DNA from: Variovorax paradoxus | GTDB taxonomy: Bacteria; Pseudomonadota; Gammaproteobacteria; Burkholderiales; Burkholderiaceae_C | Assembly: GCF_009498455.1 (NCBI RefSeq) | Contig: NZ_CP045644.1 | Location: 1,116,001 to 1,180,000 of the forward strand | Length of the DNA: 64,000 nucleotides | Reading direction: 5' to 3' | Shown: in pieces, positions 47,661 through 57,092 of the stretch | How positions within the stretch are numbered: the first letter of the stretch is position 1 | How the letters are laid out: each line of letters begins with the position of its first letter | Notes under the pieces: model-generated | Database searches by the model: none | Told to the model about the DNA's origin: nothing | What the model saw: the letters and a program-made list of their open reading frames with translations, nothing else | Translations under genes and position numbers: made by a program

Positions 47661-47918
47661 ATGTCCGACCTCAACGCCCAATTCGAAGCCGCCCAGGCCA
47701 ACTCCAAGCTGCTGGCCGAGCGCCCTGACAACCCGACGCTGCTGAAGATCTACGGTCTGTTCAAGCAGGCGACCGAAGGCGACAACACCGCCAAGAAGCC
47801 CAGCTTCAGCGACATCGTCGCGCGCGCCAAGTGGGACGCGTGGACTGCCCAGAAGGGCGCCACGGCCGACGAGGCCAAGCAGAAGTACATCGACCTGATC
47901 GAATCCCTGCGCGCCTGA
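47661..47918 (+). CDS. Acyl-CoA-binding protein (ACBP)
   Basis: The 85-residue protein is a single ACBP four-helix bundle. It starts MSDLNAQFEAAQANSKLLAERPDNPTLLKIYGLFKQATEGD; the central KPSFSDIVARAKWDAWTAQKG provides the Lys and Trp that contact the CoA moiety. ACBPs bind medium- and long-chain acyl-CoA and buffer the pool. They are mainly eukaryotic but are established in some proteobacteria. It stands alone, with the inverted repeat 41 bp upstream and the convergent CoA-transferase gene 14 bases downstream. It belongs to the acyl-CoA/PHA neighbourhood. Confidence 0.92.
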   Translation: MSDLNAQFEAAQANSKLLAERPDNPTLLKIYGLFKQATEGDNTAKKPSFSDIVARAKWDAWTAQKGATADEAKQKYIDLIESLRA

Positions 47919-47931
47919 ACGGCCGCGCCGG

Positions 47932-49170
47932 CTAGCCGACGATCCCGCGTTCCTGCAGCGCGGCGATCTGCCCGGCGCTCAGGCCGATCTCTTTCAGCAC
48001 CGCCTCCGTGTCCGCCCCCAGCGCCGGCGCGTTGCGCCGGTGGCCGGCCGGCGTGAGCGACAGCTTGGGCACGAAACCCGGCACCGCGAGCGCGCTGCCG
48101 TCAGGCATCGTCACCTCCTGCAGCATGCCGCGCGCGGCGTAGTGCGGGTCGGCCGCGATGTCGGCGATGGTGTAGATGCGCCCGGCCGGCACGTGCGCCG
48201 CATCGAGCGCGGCCAGCACCTCGGTCACCGTGCGCTGCGCGGCCCAGTCGCCGATGGCGGCATCGAGCAGGTCGACCTGCGCCACGCGCCCCGTGTTGCC
48301 CGCCAGCGCCGGGTCGGCCGCGAGGTCGGGCCGGCCGATGCAGGCCATGAGCCGCTTGAAGATGCTGTCGCCGTTGCCCGCGACGATGGCGTAGCCGCCG
48401 TCCGCGCAGCGGTACGCATTGGTGGGCGCAATGCCCGGCAGCGCGCTGCCGGCCGCCTCGCGCACCGCACCGAAGGCGCCGTACTCGGGCAGCAGGCTTT
48501 CCATGCAGTTGAAGACCGCCTCGTACAGCGCGACGTCGACCACCTGGCCCCGGCCCTTCGGGAATTCGGCGCTCACGGTCGCGTGGCGGTGCTGCATGGC
48601 CATCAGCACGCCGATCACGCCGTGCAACGAGGCCAGCGTGTCGCCGATCGACACACCCACGCGCACCGGCACGCGGCCCGGCTCGCCCGTGAGGTGGCGC
48701 AACCCGCCCATGGCCTCGGCCACCACGCCGAAGCCGGGACGGTCGCGGTACGGGCCGGTCTGGCCGTAGCCGCTGATGCGCAGCATCACGAGCGCGGGGT
48801 TGGCGGCCAGCAGTTCGTCGGGGCCCAGGCCCCAGCCTTCCATCGCACCAGGGCGGAAGTTCTCGACCAGCACGTCGGCCTCGGCCGCGAGCTGGCGCAC
48901 GATGGCCTGCGCCTCGGGCTCGCGCAGATCGAGCGCCAGCGAGCGCTTGTTGCGCGACTGCACCTGCCACCAGACGGAGGTGCCGTCCTTCAGCAGCCGC
49001 CAGGTGCGCAGCGGGTCGCCCGCGCCGGGCGGTTCGATCTTGACCACGTCGGCGCCGAAGTCGGCCAGCGTGCGCGCCGCGAACGGGCCGGCGATCAGTT
49101 GCCCGAGTTCGACGACCTTGAGGCCGGCCAGCGGACCCGCGGCCAGAGGGGAAAGAGAGCTTTGCGTCAT
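47932..49170 (-). CDS. CaiB/BaiF-type class III CoA-transferase
   Basis: The 412-residue protein has the family opening LAGLKVVELGQLIAGPFAARTLADFGADVVKIEPPGAGDPLR and the ENFRPGAMEGWGLG helix. RPGFGVVAEAMGGL and the putative catalytic Asp in VGVSIGDTLASLHGV follow, then VDVALYEAVF and the C-terminal VPAGRIYTIADIAADPHYAARGM. Such enzymes transfer CoA between carboxylic acids through an aspartyl-CoA thioester. The partner acids are unknown. The ATG at 49170 was chosen; a longer frame upstream enters the non-coding spacer. It is divergent from the AraC regulator 303 bp away. Confidence 0.92.
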   Translation of the reverse strand: MTQSSLSPLAAGPLAGLKVVELGQLIAGPFAARTLADFGADVVKIEPPGAGDPLRTWRLLKDGTSVWWQVQSRNKRSLALDLREPEAQAIVRQLAAEADVLVENFRPGAMEGWGLGPDELLAANPALVMLRISGYGQTGPYRDRPGFGVVAEAMGGLRHLTGEPGRVPVRVGVSIGDTLASLHGVIGVLMAMQHRHATVSAEFPKGRGQVVDVALYEAVFNCMESLLPEYGAFGAVREAAGSALPGIAPTNAYRCADGGYAIVAGNGDSIFKRLMACIGRPDLAADPALAGNTGRVAQVDLLDAAIGDWAAQRTVTEVLAALDAAHVPAGRIYTIADIAADPHYAARGMLQEVTMPDGSALAVPGFVPKLSLTPAGHRRNAPALGADTEAVLKEIGLSAGQIAALQERGIVG

Positions 49171-49473
49171 GGCTTCCGAGTGTGCCGTGCCGCCCCGGAG
49201 GTCGGGTCGGGCCGGGAAAACACCTATGAAATCTTGACATGGCCCGACCTGACCTTTTTGCACTGCAGCAATTGCGCTCAGCCACGCGCCTTCCCCCGAG
49301 GAGAAAGGGGTTTGCTGCAGCGCAATGAAGCCCACCACTCCGTGCCATCGGGCAGAACCGAAGCTCAAGAAAGTATCAATTCCGCACACCAACGCTGGTT
49401 GTTGGTGTCCTGAGCGATTCGTACAGTCCGCCTCACTCCCACCGAGCCACACCTACACAGAGACAACCCAGCC
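49171..49473. other. Intergenic region between CoA-transferase and AraC genes
   Basis: The 303 bases between divergent genes hold an 8-bp perfect inverted repeat (49385-49407, listed separately). I see no gene and could not fix a sigma-70 promoter by eye. Confidence 0.55.
49385..49407. promoter_or_regulatory. Inverted repeat upstream of araC-type gene
   Basis: ACACCAAC (49385-49392) and GTTGGTGT (49400-49407) pair perfectly around seven bases, 67 bp before the AraC ATG. It could be an operator for the regulator itself or an unrelated hairpin. Confidence 0.4.
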
Positions 49474-50367
49474 ATGCAACCCGATCTGGAAATCGTCGAA
49501 GTCCACGGGGACGAATCGTTCACCGCCTGGGCGCACGGCTATCCGTATCGCACGGTGCGCTGGCACTTCCACCCCGAGTACGAGATCCAGCTGATCGTCG
49601 AGACCCAGGGCGTGTATTTCGTGGGCGACCATGTCGGCCACTTCGAGCCGGGCAACCTCGTGTTGATGGGCCCCGACCTGCCGCACAACTGGATCAGCGA
49701 CGTGCCCGCCGGCCAGAGCGTCGAGCGCCGCGGCATCGTGATCCAGTTCCCGGCCGCGCTGGTGCGCAACGTGGCAGGCACCTTTCCCGAGTTCCGGCAC
49801 ATCGAGCCGCTACTGGCCGAATCGGCCTCCGGTCTGCTCTTTTCTGCCAAGACCGCCGCCGCCGCCAAGCCGCTCATGGAGTCGCTGCTCGAAGCCAGCG
49901 GCATGCGCCGCGTGGTGCTGCTGCTGTCGCTGTTCGAGCTGCTGGTGGCCAGCGACGACCGCCAGCGGCTGGCCAGCCCCGCGTTCACGCCCGACCCCAA
50001 GGCCTTCATGTCGCACGCGATCAACAACGTGCTGGCGCACATTGCCGCCAACCTCGGCGACGAGCTGCGCGAGCCGATGCTGGCCGAGCTGGTGGGCCAG
50101 AGCCCGAGCGCGTTCTCGCGCTCGTTCCGCAAGCACACCGGGCAGTCGTTCGTGCGCTACGTGAACCGGCTGCGCATCGGCCGCGCCTGCGAACTGCTGG
50201 CCAACAGCGACAAGCCCGTGCTCGACGTCTGCATGGACGTGGGCTTCAACAACGTGTCGAACTTCAACCGGCAGTTCCTGCTGCACAAGCGCATGCCGCC
50301 GACCAAGTTCCGCCACTTCCATCGCATGCAGCTCGCTGCATCGCGCGCCGCCAACAGCCCGCCGTAG
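49474..50367 (+). CDS. AraC-family regulator with cupin sensor domain
   Basis: The 297-residue protein has an N-terminal cupin (about 20-110: VRWHFHPEYEIQLIVETQG, PHNWISD) and a C-terminal AraC DNA-binding domain (about 190-285) with two helix-turn-helix units. The second reads LDVCMDVGFNNVSNFNRQFL. It is the gene immediately upstream of the second polyol importer (binding-protein ATG 122 bases later), so it most likely activates that cluster in response to the imported polyol. The sensor cupin keeps His residues but metal binding is not certain. The ATG at 49474 is the natural start. Confidence 0.9.
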   Translation: MQPDLEIVEVHGDESFTAWAHGYPYRTVRWHFHPEYEIQLIVETQGVYFVGDHVGHFEPGNLVLMGPDLPHNWISDVPAGQSVERRGIVIQFPAALVRNVAGTFPEFRHIEPLLAESASGLLFSAKTAAAAKPLMESLLEASGMRRVVLLLSLFELLVASDDRQRLASPAFTPDPKAFMSHAINNVLAHIAANLGDELREPMLAELVGQSPSAFSRSFRKHTGQSFVRYVNRLRIGRACELLANSDKPVLDVCMDVGFNNVSNFNRQFLLHKRMPPTKFRHFHRMQLAASRAANSPP

Positions 50368-50489
50368 CGCGCACCCGCCCCGTGTTCCCCGCGTCGTTCC
50401 TGGCGCGGCGCATTCCGCGCCGCGCGGGGCGGCCCTTTGCCCGCGTTTTTTTGCCGACTGTCACACCACCAACTCAAGGAGACAACCCC

Positions 50490-51410
50490 ATGAAGAGCCT
50501 TCTCAAAGCCACCGCCCTCGTCGCCGCCCTCGCCTGCGGCACCACCGCCGCACTGGCACAGGCGCCCAAGCAGCCGCTGCGCATCGGCATGACCTTCCAG
50601 GAACTGAACAACCCCTACTTCGTGACGATGAAGCAGGCACTGGAAGAAGCCGCCGCCAGCATCGGCGCCACCGTGGTCACCACCGATGCGCGCCACGACG
50701 TGGCCAAGCAGATCGGCGACGTGGAAGACATGATCCAGAAGAAGATCGACATCCTGCTGCTGAACCCGACCGACTCGGCCGGCGTGCAGTCGGCGGTGCG
50801 CTCGGCCAAGAAGGCCGGCGTGATCGTGGTGGCGGTCGATGCGAACGCGCAGGGCCCGGTCGATTCGTTCGTGGGTTCCAAGAACCTCGACGCGGGCCGC
50901 CTGGCCTGCGAGTACCTCGCGAAGAGCATCGGCGAAAAAGGCGACGTGGCCATCCTCGACGGCATTCCGGTCGTGCCGATCCTGGAGCGCGTGAAGGGCT
51001 GCCGCGAAGCGCTGGCCAAGTACCCCGGCATCAAGGTCGTGAGCACGCAGAACGGCAAGCAGGAGCGCGCCACCGCGCTCACCGTCACCGAGAACATCCT
51101 GCAGGCGAACAAGAACCTCAAGGGCGTGTTCAGCGTGAACGACGGCGGCTCGATGGGCGCACTCGCCGCCATCGAAGCCAGCGGCAAGGACGTGAAGCTC
51201 ACCAGCGTGGACGGCGCGCCCGAGGCCATCAAGGCGATGCAGAAGGCAGGCTCGAAGTTCATCGCGACCACCGCACAGTACCCGCGCGACCAGATCCGCC
51301 TGGCCATCGGCATCGCACTCGCGAAGAAGTGGGGCGCCAACGTGCCCGCGGCCGTGCCGGTCGACGTGAAGCTCATCGACGCCGAAGGCGCCAAGACCTT
51401 CAGCTGGTAA
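50490..51410 (+). CDS. Sugar/polyol ABC transporter substrate-binding protein (cluster 2)
   Basis: The 306-residue precursor has a Sec signal ([20 protein letters not shown]) and an RbsB-like Peripla_BP_4 fold. It includes [63 protein letters not shown] and [19 protein letters not shown]. It is 42 residues shorter than the cluster 1 binding protein and Sec- rather than Tat-targeted, so the two are not recent copies. The ATG at 50490 follows an AAGGAG box. It feeds the ATPase and permease that follow. The bound sugar or polyol is unknown. Confidence 0.93.
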   Translation: MKSLLKATALVAALACGTTAALAQAPKQPLRIGMTFQELNNPYFVTMKQALEEAAASIGATVVTTDARHDVAKQIGDVEDMIQKKIDILLLNPTDSAGVQSAVRSAKKAGVIVVAVDANAQGPVDSFVGSKNLDAGRLACEYLAKSIGEKGDVAILDGIPVVPILERVKGCREALAKYPGIKVVSTQNGKQERATALTVTENILQANKNLKGVFSVNDGGSMGALAAIEASGKDVKLTSVDGAPEAIKAMQKAGSKFIATTAQYPRDQIRLAIGIALAKKWGANVPAAVPVDVKLIDAEGAKTFSW

Positions 51411-51429
51411 GCCGCCGGACGCGCCGCCC

Positions 51430-54054
51430 GTGACCACCACGTACGAATCACCCCGGGAGATGCTGCGGCTCGAGGGCGTGTCCAAGCGCTTCCCGGGCGT
51501 GAAGGCCCTGTCGAACATCGACCTCTCGGTGCGCCAGGGCGAGGTGCACGCGCTGCTCGGCGAGAACGGCGCGGGCAAGTCGACGCTGATGAAGATCCTC
51601 GGCGGCATCCATCAGGCCGACGAGGGCCGCATCGTCATCGACGGCACCGAGTGCCGCTTCGCGGGCTATGGCGACGCCATCGCGGCCGGCATCGGCATCA
51701 TCTTCCAGGAGTTCAGCCTGGTGCCGTACCTGAACGCGGTGGAGAACATCTTTCTCGGCCGCTACCGCACGAACCGCCTCGGCCTGATGGACAAGGCCGC
51801 CATGGCGCGCGAGGCCCGCGCGCTGTTCGACGAGCTGGGCGTGCAGGTCGACCTCGATGTGCCCATCTGCCAGCTCTCGGTGGCGCAGCAGCAGTTCGTC
51901 GAGATCGGCAAGGCGCTGTCGCTCCACGCGCGGCTGCTGGTGCTCGACGAGCCCACCGCCACCCTCACACCGAACGAGGCGGAGCACCTGTTCAAGGTGA
52001 TGCGTGCGCTGCGCGCCAAGGGCGTGGCGATGATCTTCATCTCGCACCACCTCGACGAGATCTTCGAAGTGTGCGACCGCATCAGCGTGCTGCGCGATGG
52101 CGCCAACGCCGGGCATGCCGACGTGGCTGCCACGACCGTCGACGCGCTGGTCGAGATGATGGTGGGCCGGCGCATCGAGCAGAGCTTTCCACCCAAGCCG
52201 CAACCGACACCGCACGCACGCAAGGTGCTCGAAGTGCCCGACATCCAGCTCGTGAAGGACGGCCCCGTGAACCGCTTCGACCTGCACGCAGGCGAGATCC
52301 TCGGCTTCGCAGGGCTGGTCGGGTCGGGGCGCACCGAACTCGCGCTGGGCATGATGGGCGCCGACCGCACGCACCGCAAGACAGTGCTGCGCAACGGCCA
52401 GCCCGTGCGCCTGAACGACCCGACCCAGGCGCTCGCGCACGGCATCGGCCTGCTGCCCGAAAGCCGCAAGGTCGAAGGGCTGATCACCGACTTCACGATC
52501 CGCTTCAACATATCCCTGAACAACCTCGGGCGGCACCGGCGCGCGGGCGTGGTCGACACGGCGTCTGAAAAACGCTCCGCCGACGCGCTCTCGCGCCGCG
52601 TGGGCGTGAAGGCGCCGGGCATCGACACCCGCGTGGCCACGCTGTCTGGCGGCAACCAGCAGAAGGTGGTGATCGCGCGCTGGCTCGGCCACGACTGCGA
52701 CGTGCTGATCTTCGACGAGCCCACGCGTGGCATCGACGTGGGCGCCAAGGCCGAGATCTACCAGCTGATGCGCGAACTCACGCGCCAGGGCAAATCCATT
52801 TTGATGATCTCGAGCGAGCTGCCCGAGATCGTCGGCCTGTGCGACCGCGTGGCGGTGTTCTCGGGCGGCGCCATCGTGGCCACGCTCACGGGCGACGCGA
52901 TCAACGCGGGCGAAATCATGCGCCACGCGACGTCTTCCTCCCCGCCCTTCCCTCCCTTCCCTCCCTTCCCGCTCTTCCCTCTTCCTCCGGGAGCCCCTCA
53001 TGACTGCCACCGCCACCCATCCCACGCCGCCGGCACCTGCGGGCGGGTTCTTCACGCAGCTGCGCCGCTCCACGGCCTTCCTGCCGCTGGTCGGGCTCAT
53101 CGCCATCTCGGTCTTCATGATCGTGGCGACCGACAACTTTCTCTCGGTGAGCAACCTGCAGAACATCGCGCTGCAGTCGTCCATCAACGCGATCATCGCG
53201 GTCGGCATGACGGCCGCGATCCTCACGGGCGGCATCGATCTCTCGGTGGGCGCGGTGGTGGCGCTGTCGGGCACGCTGGCCTCGGGACTGATGGTGCACT
53301 TCGGACTGCCGCCGGTGCTCGCCGTGCCGCTCGGGCTCGGCGTGGGCGCGGTGATCGGCCTGTTCAACGGCTACTGCGTGGCCTACCTGCGCATGCCGCC
53401 GATCATTGTGACGCTCGCCACCATGGGCATCGCGCGCGGCATCGCGTTGATCTACACCGGCGGCTACCCGATCGACGGCCTGCCCGAGTCGTTCGCGTTC
53501 CTCGGCAGCGGCACGCTCGCGGGCCTGAAGGTGCCGATCCTCATCATGCTGGCGACCTACCTCGTGGCCTACGTGCTGCTCAACATGGCGCCCTTCGGCC
53601 GCTATGTGTATGCCATCGGCGGCAACGAGGAAGCCACGCGGCTCTCGGGCGTGCGCGTGTCGCGCTACAAGCTGCTGGTGTATGTGCTCAGCGGCCTCAC
53701 GGCTGCTGTCGCGGGCATCGTGCAGGCCGCGCGCGTCACCAGCGGCCAGCCCGGCGTGGGTGTGGGCTTCGAGCTCGACGCCATCGCGGCAGTGGTGATG
53801 GGCGGCACGTCCATCGCCGGTGGCCGCGGCGCCATCGTCGGCACGCTGGTCGGTGCGCTGTTGCTGGCGGTGCTCAACAACGGTCTCAACATGATCGGCG
53901 TGTCGCCGTACCTGCAACTGATCATCAAGGGCGGCATCGTCCTGCTCGCCATCTTCATCAGCCGCGAAGCCAAGCGCTGACGCCTTCCTCTCTTGCTCCT
54001 TCCCCTCCCGGGGGAAGGCTGGGATGGGGGCAGGCAGAGCGTGCCCAGTGGTGA
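51430..54054 (+). CDS. Sugar ABC transporter ATP-binding protein (cluster 2), frame open far past its normal end
   Basis: Residues 1 to about 500 are an ordinary RbsA-type double ATPase: Walker [34 protein letters not shown], then [24 protein letters not shown] and [11 protein letters not shown]. The expected end is near GEIMRHAT (about 52931). No stop follows: the frame passes through a polypyrimidine 9-bp repeat (Pro-Phe-Pro repeats) and then through the whole permease gene in another frame, to a stop at 54054 (874 codons). The tail after about residue 500 is Arg/His/Ala-rich and looks non-native. Either the terminal stop was lost by mutation or there is a sequence error. The functional protein is most likely about 500 residues. 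The start is a GTG at 51430; an ATG at 51460 is an alternative. Confidence 0.75.
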   Translation: MTTTYESPREMLRLEGVSKRFPGVKALSNIDLSVRQGEVHALLGENGAGKSTLMKILGGIHQADEGRIVIDGTECRFAGYGDAIAAGIGIIFQEFSLVPYLNAVENIFLGRYRTNRLGLMDKAAMAREARALFDELGVQVDLDVPICQLSVAQQQFVEIGKALSLHARLLVLDEPTATLTPNEAEHLFKVMRALRAKGVAMIFISHHLDEIFEVCDRISVLRDGANAGHADVAATTVDALVEMMVGRRIEQSFPPKPQPTPHARKVLEVPDIQLVKDGPVNRFDLHAGEILGFAGLVGSGRTELALGMMGADRTHRKTVLRNGQPVRLNDPTQALAHGIGLLPESRKVEGLITDFTIRFNISLNNLGRHRRAGVVDTASEKRSADALSRRVGVKAPGIDTRVATLSGGNQQKVVIARWLGHDCDVLIFDEPTRGIDVGAKAEIYQLMRELTRQGKSILMISSELPEIVGLCDRVAVFSGGAIVATLTGDAINAGEIMRHATSSSPPFPPFPPFPLFPLPPGAPHDCHRHPSHAAGTCGRVLHAAAPLHGLPAAGRAHRHLGLHDRGDRQLSLGEQPAEHRAAVVHQRDHRGRHDGRDPHGRHRSLGGRGGGAVGHAGLGTDGALRTAAGARRAARARRGRGDRPVQRLLRGLPAHAADHCDARHHGHRARHRVDLHRRLPDRRPARVVRVPRQRHARGPEGADPHHAGDLPRGLRAAQHGALRPLCVCHRRQRGSHAALGRARVALQAAGVCAQRPHGCCRGHRAGRARHQRPARRGCGLRARRHRGSGDGRHVHRRWPRRHRRHAGRCAVAGGAQQRSQHDRRVAVPATDHQGRHRPARHLHQPRSQALTPSSLAPSPPGGRLGWGQAERAQW
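52933..52987 (+). repeat. Polypyrimidine tract with 9-bp tandem repeat
   Basis: An almost pure C/T tract contains CCCTTCCCT at 52945-52953 and 52954-52962 and a third copy differing in its last base at 52963-52971. It lies just after the ATPase domains and 12 bases before the permease ATG. Nine-base units keep the reading frame, so the tract cannot shift frame by whole-unit slippage. It could form triplex-like DNA. Confidence 0.7.
53000..53980 (+). CDS. Sugar ABC transporter permease (cluster 2, RbsC-type)
   Basis: The 326-residue BPD_transp_2 permease has about eight to ten helices. Landmarks are [43 protein letters not shown], the sugar-transporter [26 protein letters not shown], and [30 protein letters not shown]. 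It completes the importer with the preceding binding protein and ATPase. The ATG at 53000 has a weak GGAG box eleven bases upstream. The ATPase frame overlaps it completely in a different phase. Confidence 0.92.
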   Translation: MTATATHPTPPAPAGGFFTQLRRSTAFLPLVGLIAISVFMIVATDNFLSVSNLQNIALQSSINAIIAVGMTAAILTGGIDLSVGAVVALSGTLASGLMVHFGLPPVLAVPLGLGVGAVIGLFNGYCVAYLRMPPIIVTLATMGIARGIALIYTGGYPIDGLPESFAFLGSGTLAGLKVPILIMLATYLVAYVLLNMAPFGRYVYAIGGNEEATRLSGVRVSRYKLLVYVLSGLTAAVAGIVQAARVTSGQPGVGVGFELDAIAAVVMGGTSIAGGRGAIVGTLVGALLLAVLNNGLNMIGVSPYLQLIIKGGIVLLAIFISREAKR

Positions 54055-54094
54055 CGCCGCTTGCCCCCACCCCGGCCCTCCCCAGAGGGAGGGA
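53996..54094. repeat. GC-rich imperfect palindromic intergenic element
   Basis: The left arm (CTCCTTCCCCTCCCGGGGGA, then AGGCTGGGATGGGGGCA) is mirrored by a right arm (TGCCCCCACCCCGGCCCTCC, then CCAGAGGGAGGGAG). It lies between the permease and dehydrogenase genes. It resembles dispersed GC-rich palindromes I recall from other proteobacteria, but only this copy is in the window. A role in mRNA stability or termination between operon genes is possible. Confidence 0.55.
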
Positions 54095-54142
54095 GAAAAA
54101 CCGAAACCCAACCCCAACGACCTCTCTGAACACAAGGAACCC

Positions 54143-55276
54143 ATGTCTTATCAAAAGCTCCAGCCAGGCACATCGGGCCTCGCCGCCATGCAAGCCGTCG
54201 TCTGCCACGGCCCCAAGGACTACCGGCTCGAAACCGTCGCGATGCCCGCGATCGGCCCGAACGAACTGCTCATTTCCATCGCGGCCTGCGGCATCTGCGC
54301 CTCCGACTGCAAGTGCCACTCGGGCGCGAAGATGTTCTGGGGCGGCGACGGCCAGCCGTCGTGGGTCAAGCCGCCGGTCATTCCGGGCCATGAGTTCTTC
54401 GGCTATGTCGAAGCACTCGGCGAAGGCGCGGCCGAGCACTTCGGCGTGGAGAAGGGCGACCGCGTGATCGCCGAGCAGATCGTGCCCTGCGGCAAGTGCC
54501 GCTTCTGCAGCACCGGCAAATACTGGATGTGCGAAGTGCACAACATCTTCGGCTTCCAGCGCGTCGTGGCCGATGGTGGCATGGCCGACTACATGCGTCT
54601 GCCATCCACATCGCGCGTGCACAAGATCCCCGACGGCATCTCGCTGGAAGACGCAGCCATCATCGAACCGCTGTCGTGCGCGATCCACACCGTGAACCGC
54701 GGCGATGTGCAGCTCGACGACGTGGTCGTGATCGCCGGCGCCGGCCCGCTCGGATTGATGATGACGCAGGTGGCGGCACTCAAGACACCGAAGAAGCTGA
54801 TCGTGATCGACCTCGTTCCGGAACGCCTCGCGCTCGCCAAGCAATACGGCGCCGACGTGGTCATCAACCCGAAGACCGAGAACGCCGACGCCATCGTCAA
54901 GGGCCTCACCGAAGGCTACGGCTGCGACGTGTACATCGAAACCACCGGCGCGCCCATCGGCGTGACGCAGGGCCTGGAGATGATCCGCCGGCTCGGCCGC
55001 TTCGTCGAGTTCAGCGTGTTCGGTTCGGAGACCAGTGCCGACTGGTCGATCATCGGCGACCGCAAGGAACTCGACGTGCGCGGCGCGCACCTGGGCCCCT
55101 ACTGCTACCCGATCGCCATCGACCTGCTGGCGCGCGGCCTCGTCACATCGAAGGGCATCGTGACGCACGACTTCCCGCTGACCGAGTGGGAGCGCGCCTT
55201 CGCACTCGCCAACTCGCTCGATTCGATCAAGGTGCTGCTCAAGCCCGAGCCCCGCGCCCTCGGCGCCGCGTCATGA
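54143..55276 (+). CDS. Zinc-dependent alcohol dehydrogenase, erythritol/L-threitol dehydrogenase-like
   Basis: The 377-residue MDR protein has a catalytic zinc part (ACGICASDCKCHSG, PGHEFFGYVEALG), a structural zinc quartet CGKCRFCSTGKYWMC and a Rossmann domain (VVVIAGAGPLGLMMTQVAAL). Several features recall the mycobacterial erythritol/threitol dehydrogenase EltD: AVVCHGPKDYRLE near the start, the YGCDVYIETTGAP region, GRFVEFSVFGSE and LDVRGAHLGPYC. This is from memory, not a search. It would oxidise a C4-C5 polyol to a ketose, fitting the FGGY kinase whose ATG overlaps its stop. The ATG at 54143 lies after the GC-rich palindrome; a longer frame would translate that repeat. Confidence 0.85.
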   Translation: MSYQKLQPGTSGLAAMQAVVCHGPKDYRLETVAMPAIGPNELLISIAACGICASDCKCHSGAKMFWGGDGQPSWVKPPVIPGHEFFGYVEALGEGAAEHFGVEKGDRVIAEQIVPCGKCRFCSTGKYWMCEVHNIFGFQRVVADGGMADYMRLPSTSRVHKIPDGISLEDAAIIEPLSCAIHTVNRGDVQLDDVVVIAGAGPLGLMMTQVAALKTPKKLIVIDLVPERLALAKQYGADVVINPKTENADAIVKGLTEGYGCDVYIETTGAPIGVTQGLEMIRRLGRFVEFSVFGSETSADWSIIGDRKELDVRGAHLGPYCYPIAIDLLARGLVTSKGIVTHDFPLTEWERAFALANSLDSIKVLLKPEPRALGAAS

Positions 55277-56799
55277 AATACGTCATCGGCGTCGACATCG
55301 GCACGCAGAGCACCAAGTGCCTGCTGGTCGGCATCGACGGCAAGGTGCATGCGCAGGCCAGCGTGGCCTACCAGCCCGAAACGCCGAAGCCGCTGTGGGC
55401 GCAGCAGGACTGCGAGGTCTGGTTCCACGCCGTGTGCGAGAGCGTGCGCGCCTGCGTGGCGCAAGGCGGCGTCGCAGCCATCGACATTGCCGCGATGTGC
55501 GTGAGCAGCCTCTACGGCGGCGCGGGCATCCCGGTCGATGCCGCCATGCGCCCGCTGCACCCCTGCCTCATCTGGATGGACCGCCGCGCCACCGCCGAGG
55601 TCGATGCGGTGAACGCCACGGTCGACGTGGCGCGGCTGCAGGCCATCACGGGCAACGGCGTCGACAGCTACTACGGCTTCACCAAGATGCTGTGGCTGCG
55701 CGAGCACCGGCCCGAGGTGTGGGCGAAGACGCACCACTTCCTGCCGCCCAACAGCTACGTCAACTGGCGGCTGACGGGCCAGCTCGCCGTCGATCACAGC
55801 TCGGCCGGCAACATCGGCGGCGTGTACGACGCGGCGCGGCGGCGCTGGTCGGCGCAGGCGCTCGACATGCTCGGCATCCCCGCGCGCATGATGCCGCCGC
55901 GGCTCGTCGAATCGAGCGAGGTCGTGGGTCGCCTGACTGCAGAGTGGGCCGCGCAGTTGGGCCTGCGCGAAGGCATGCCGCTGATGGCCGGCGGCGTCGA
56001 TGCGGCGGTGGCCACCTTCTGCGCGGGCGTCACCGGCAGCGGCGACCATGTCGCGATGATCGGCACCAGCATGTGCTGGGGCTTCGTGAGCCCGACGGTG
56101 GACGCGCGCCACCAGCTCATCACCATGCCGCACGTCTACCGCGGCGCCGACCGCAGCTACGTGTTCGGCGGCGCGATCACGGCCGGCGCGGCCGTCACCT
56201 GGTTTCGCGAGGCCTTCTGCCAGGCAGAGATGGCCGAGGCCGCACGCACCGGCGAAGACGCACATGCGCTGATCGAGCGCAAGGCCGTCGATGTGCCGCC
56301 CGGCGCCGACGGCCTCGTCTTCCTGCCCTACCTGATGGGCGAGCGCAGCCCCATCTGGGACGCGCAGGCCAAGGGCGCCTTCATCGGCCTCTCGCTCGCC
56401 CACAGCCGCGCGCACCTGTACCGCGCCGTGCTCGAAGGCGTGAGCTTCGCGCTGCAGCACAACATCGAAGCCGGCCGGCGCAGCGGCCAACCGCTGGACG
56501 ACCGCCTCATCGTCGTCGGCGGCGCCGCGCATTCGGACCTGTGGATGCAGATCGTGGCGGACGTCACCGGCTACCGCGTGTTCACGATCGAGGAAGAGGT
56601 CGAGGCGGCCCTGGGTGCGGCGATGCTCGCGGCGCTCGGTGCCGGGCTGGTCGATGCGGCCACTGCGGAGCGCGGCTGGGTCACGCTCGTGGAACGCGCG
56701 CGACCCGAGCCTGCGGCGCAGGCGGTGTACCGCGAGCGCTTCGAGATCTACACGTCGCTGTACCCGGCGTTGCGTGATGCGATGCATCGGCTGGGATGA
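55273..56799 (+). CDS. FGGY-family carbohydrate kinase (XylB-like)
   Basis: The 508-residue kinase starts MKYVIGVDIGTQSTKCLLVG, the phosphate-binding loop. It contains the FGGY-type MCVSSLYGGAGIPVD and PCLIWMDRRA, the catalytic Asp in MAGGVDAAVATFCAG, and VLEGVSFALQHNIEAGRRSG with VVGGAAHSDLWMQIVADV at the ATP side. It overlaps the dehydrogenase stop as ATGA (55273-55276), so kinase and dehydrogenase are coupled. It likely phosphorylates the ketose made by the dehydrogenase (for example xylulose or erythrulose). It differs clearly from the cluster 1 kinase. Repeat copy B begins 14 bases after its stop. Confidence 0.92.
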   Translation: MKYVIGVDIGTQSTKCLLVGIDGKVHAQASVAYQPETPKPLWAQQDCEVWFHAVCESVRACVAQGGVAAIDIAAMCVSSLYGGAGIPVDAAMRPLHPCLIWMDRRATAEVDAVNATVDVARLQAITGNGVDSYYGFTKMLWLREHRPEVWAKTHHFLPPNSYVNWRLTGQLAVDHSSAGNIGGVYDAARRRWSAQALDMLGIPARMMPPRLVESSEVVGRLTAEWAAQLGLREGMPLMAGGVDAAVATFCAGVTGSGDHVAMIGTSMCWGFVSPTVDARHQLITMPHVYRGADRSYVFGGAITAGAAVTWFREAFCQAEMAEAARTGEDAHALIERKAVDVPPGADGLVFLPYLMGERSPIWDAQAKGAFIGLSLAHSRAHLYRAVLEGVSFALQHNIEAGRRSGQPLDDRLIVVGGAAHSDLWMQIVADVTGYRVFTIEEEVEAALGAAMLAALGAGLVDAATAERGWVTLVERARPEPAAQAVYRERFEIYTSLYPALRDAMHRLG

Positions 56800-57092
56800 C
56801 GCACGCGCTGTCCGGGGCGACGCTCCCGCCGACGGGGAGCCTTGCTCCGCGAATGTCCTCCGGCCTGCGGCCTCCCCCTTGATTTCGCTGCGCAAGGCAC
56901 CCCATCGACGCGAGCGTCTTCAGAGCAGTCGTTGATCGAGCCAGTACAACGACCGCGCTCGGTGTGCGCAGGGCACTGGGTGCTTCCCGCAGCGAAATCA
57001 AGGAGGAGCGAAGCGGGGGACATTCGCGGAGGGAAGTACCCGGTGGCCTGTGCACACGCCCTGAATCCCCAACATCCGATAGAGCAACCAAC
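56800..57092. other. Intergenic region filled by palindromic repeat copy B
   Basis: The 293 bases between the kinase stop and the SDR start are almost entirely repeat copy B (56813-57063). The remaining 29 bases before the SDR ATG carry only a weak ribosome-binding site, so the element could affect SDR expression. Confidence 0.7.
56813..57063 (-). repeat. ~250-bp palindromic intergenic element, copy B (inverted)
   Basis: This is the reverse complement of copies A and C over almost its full length, including the TCCGCGAATGTCC blocks, both TTGATTTCGCTGCG/CGCAGCGAAATCAA arms, and an end in ACGCCCTG. It starts just past the kinase stop and ends 29 bp before the SDR ATG. Confidence 0.85.

Noticed and set aside
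52945..52971. 9-bp tandem repeat as a frame-shifting contingency locus
   Set aside because: The unit is a multiple of three, so gain or loss of units keeps the frame.
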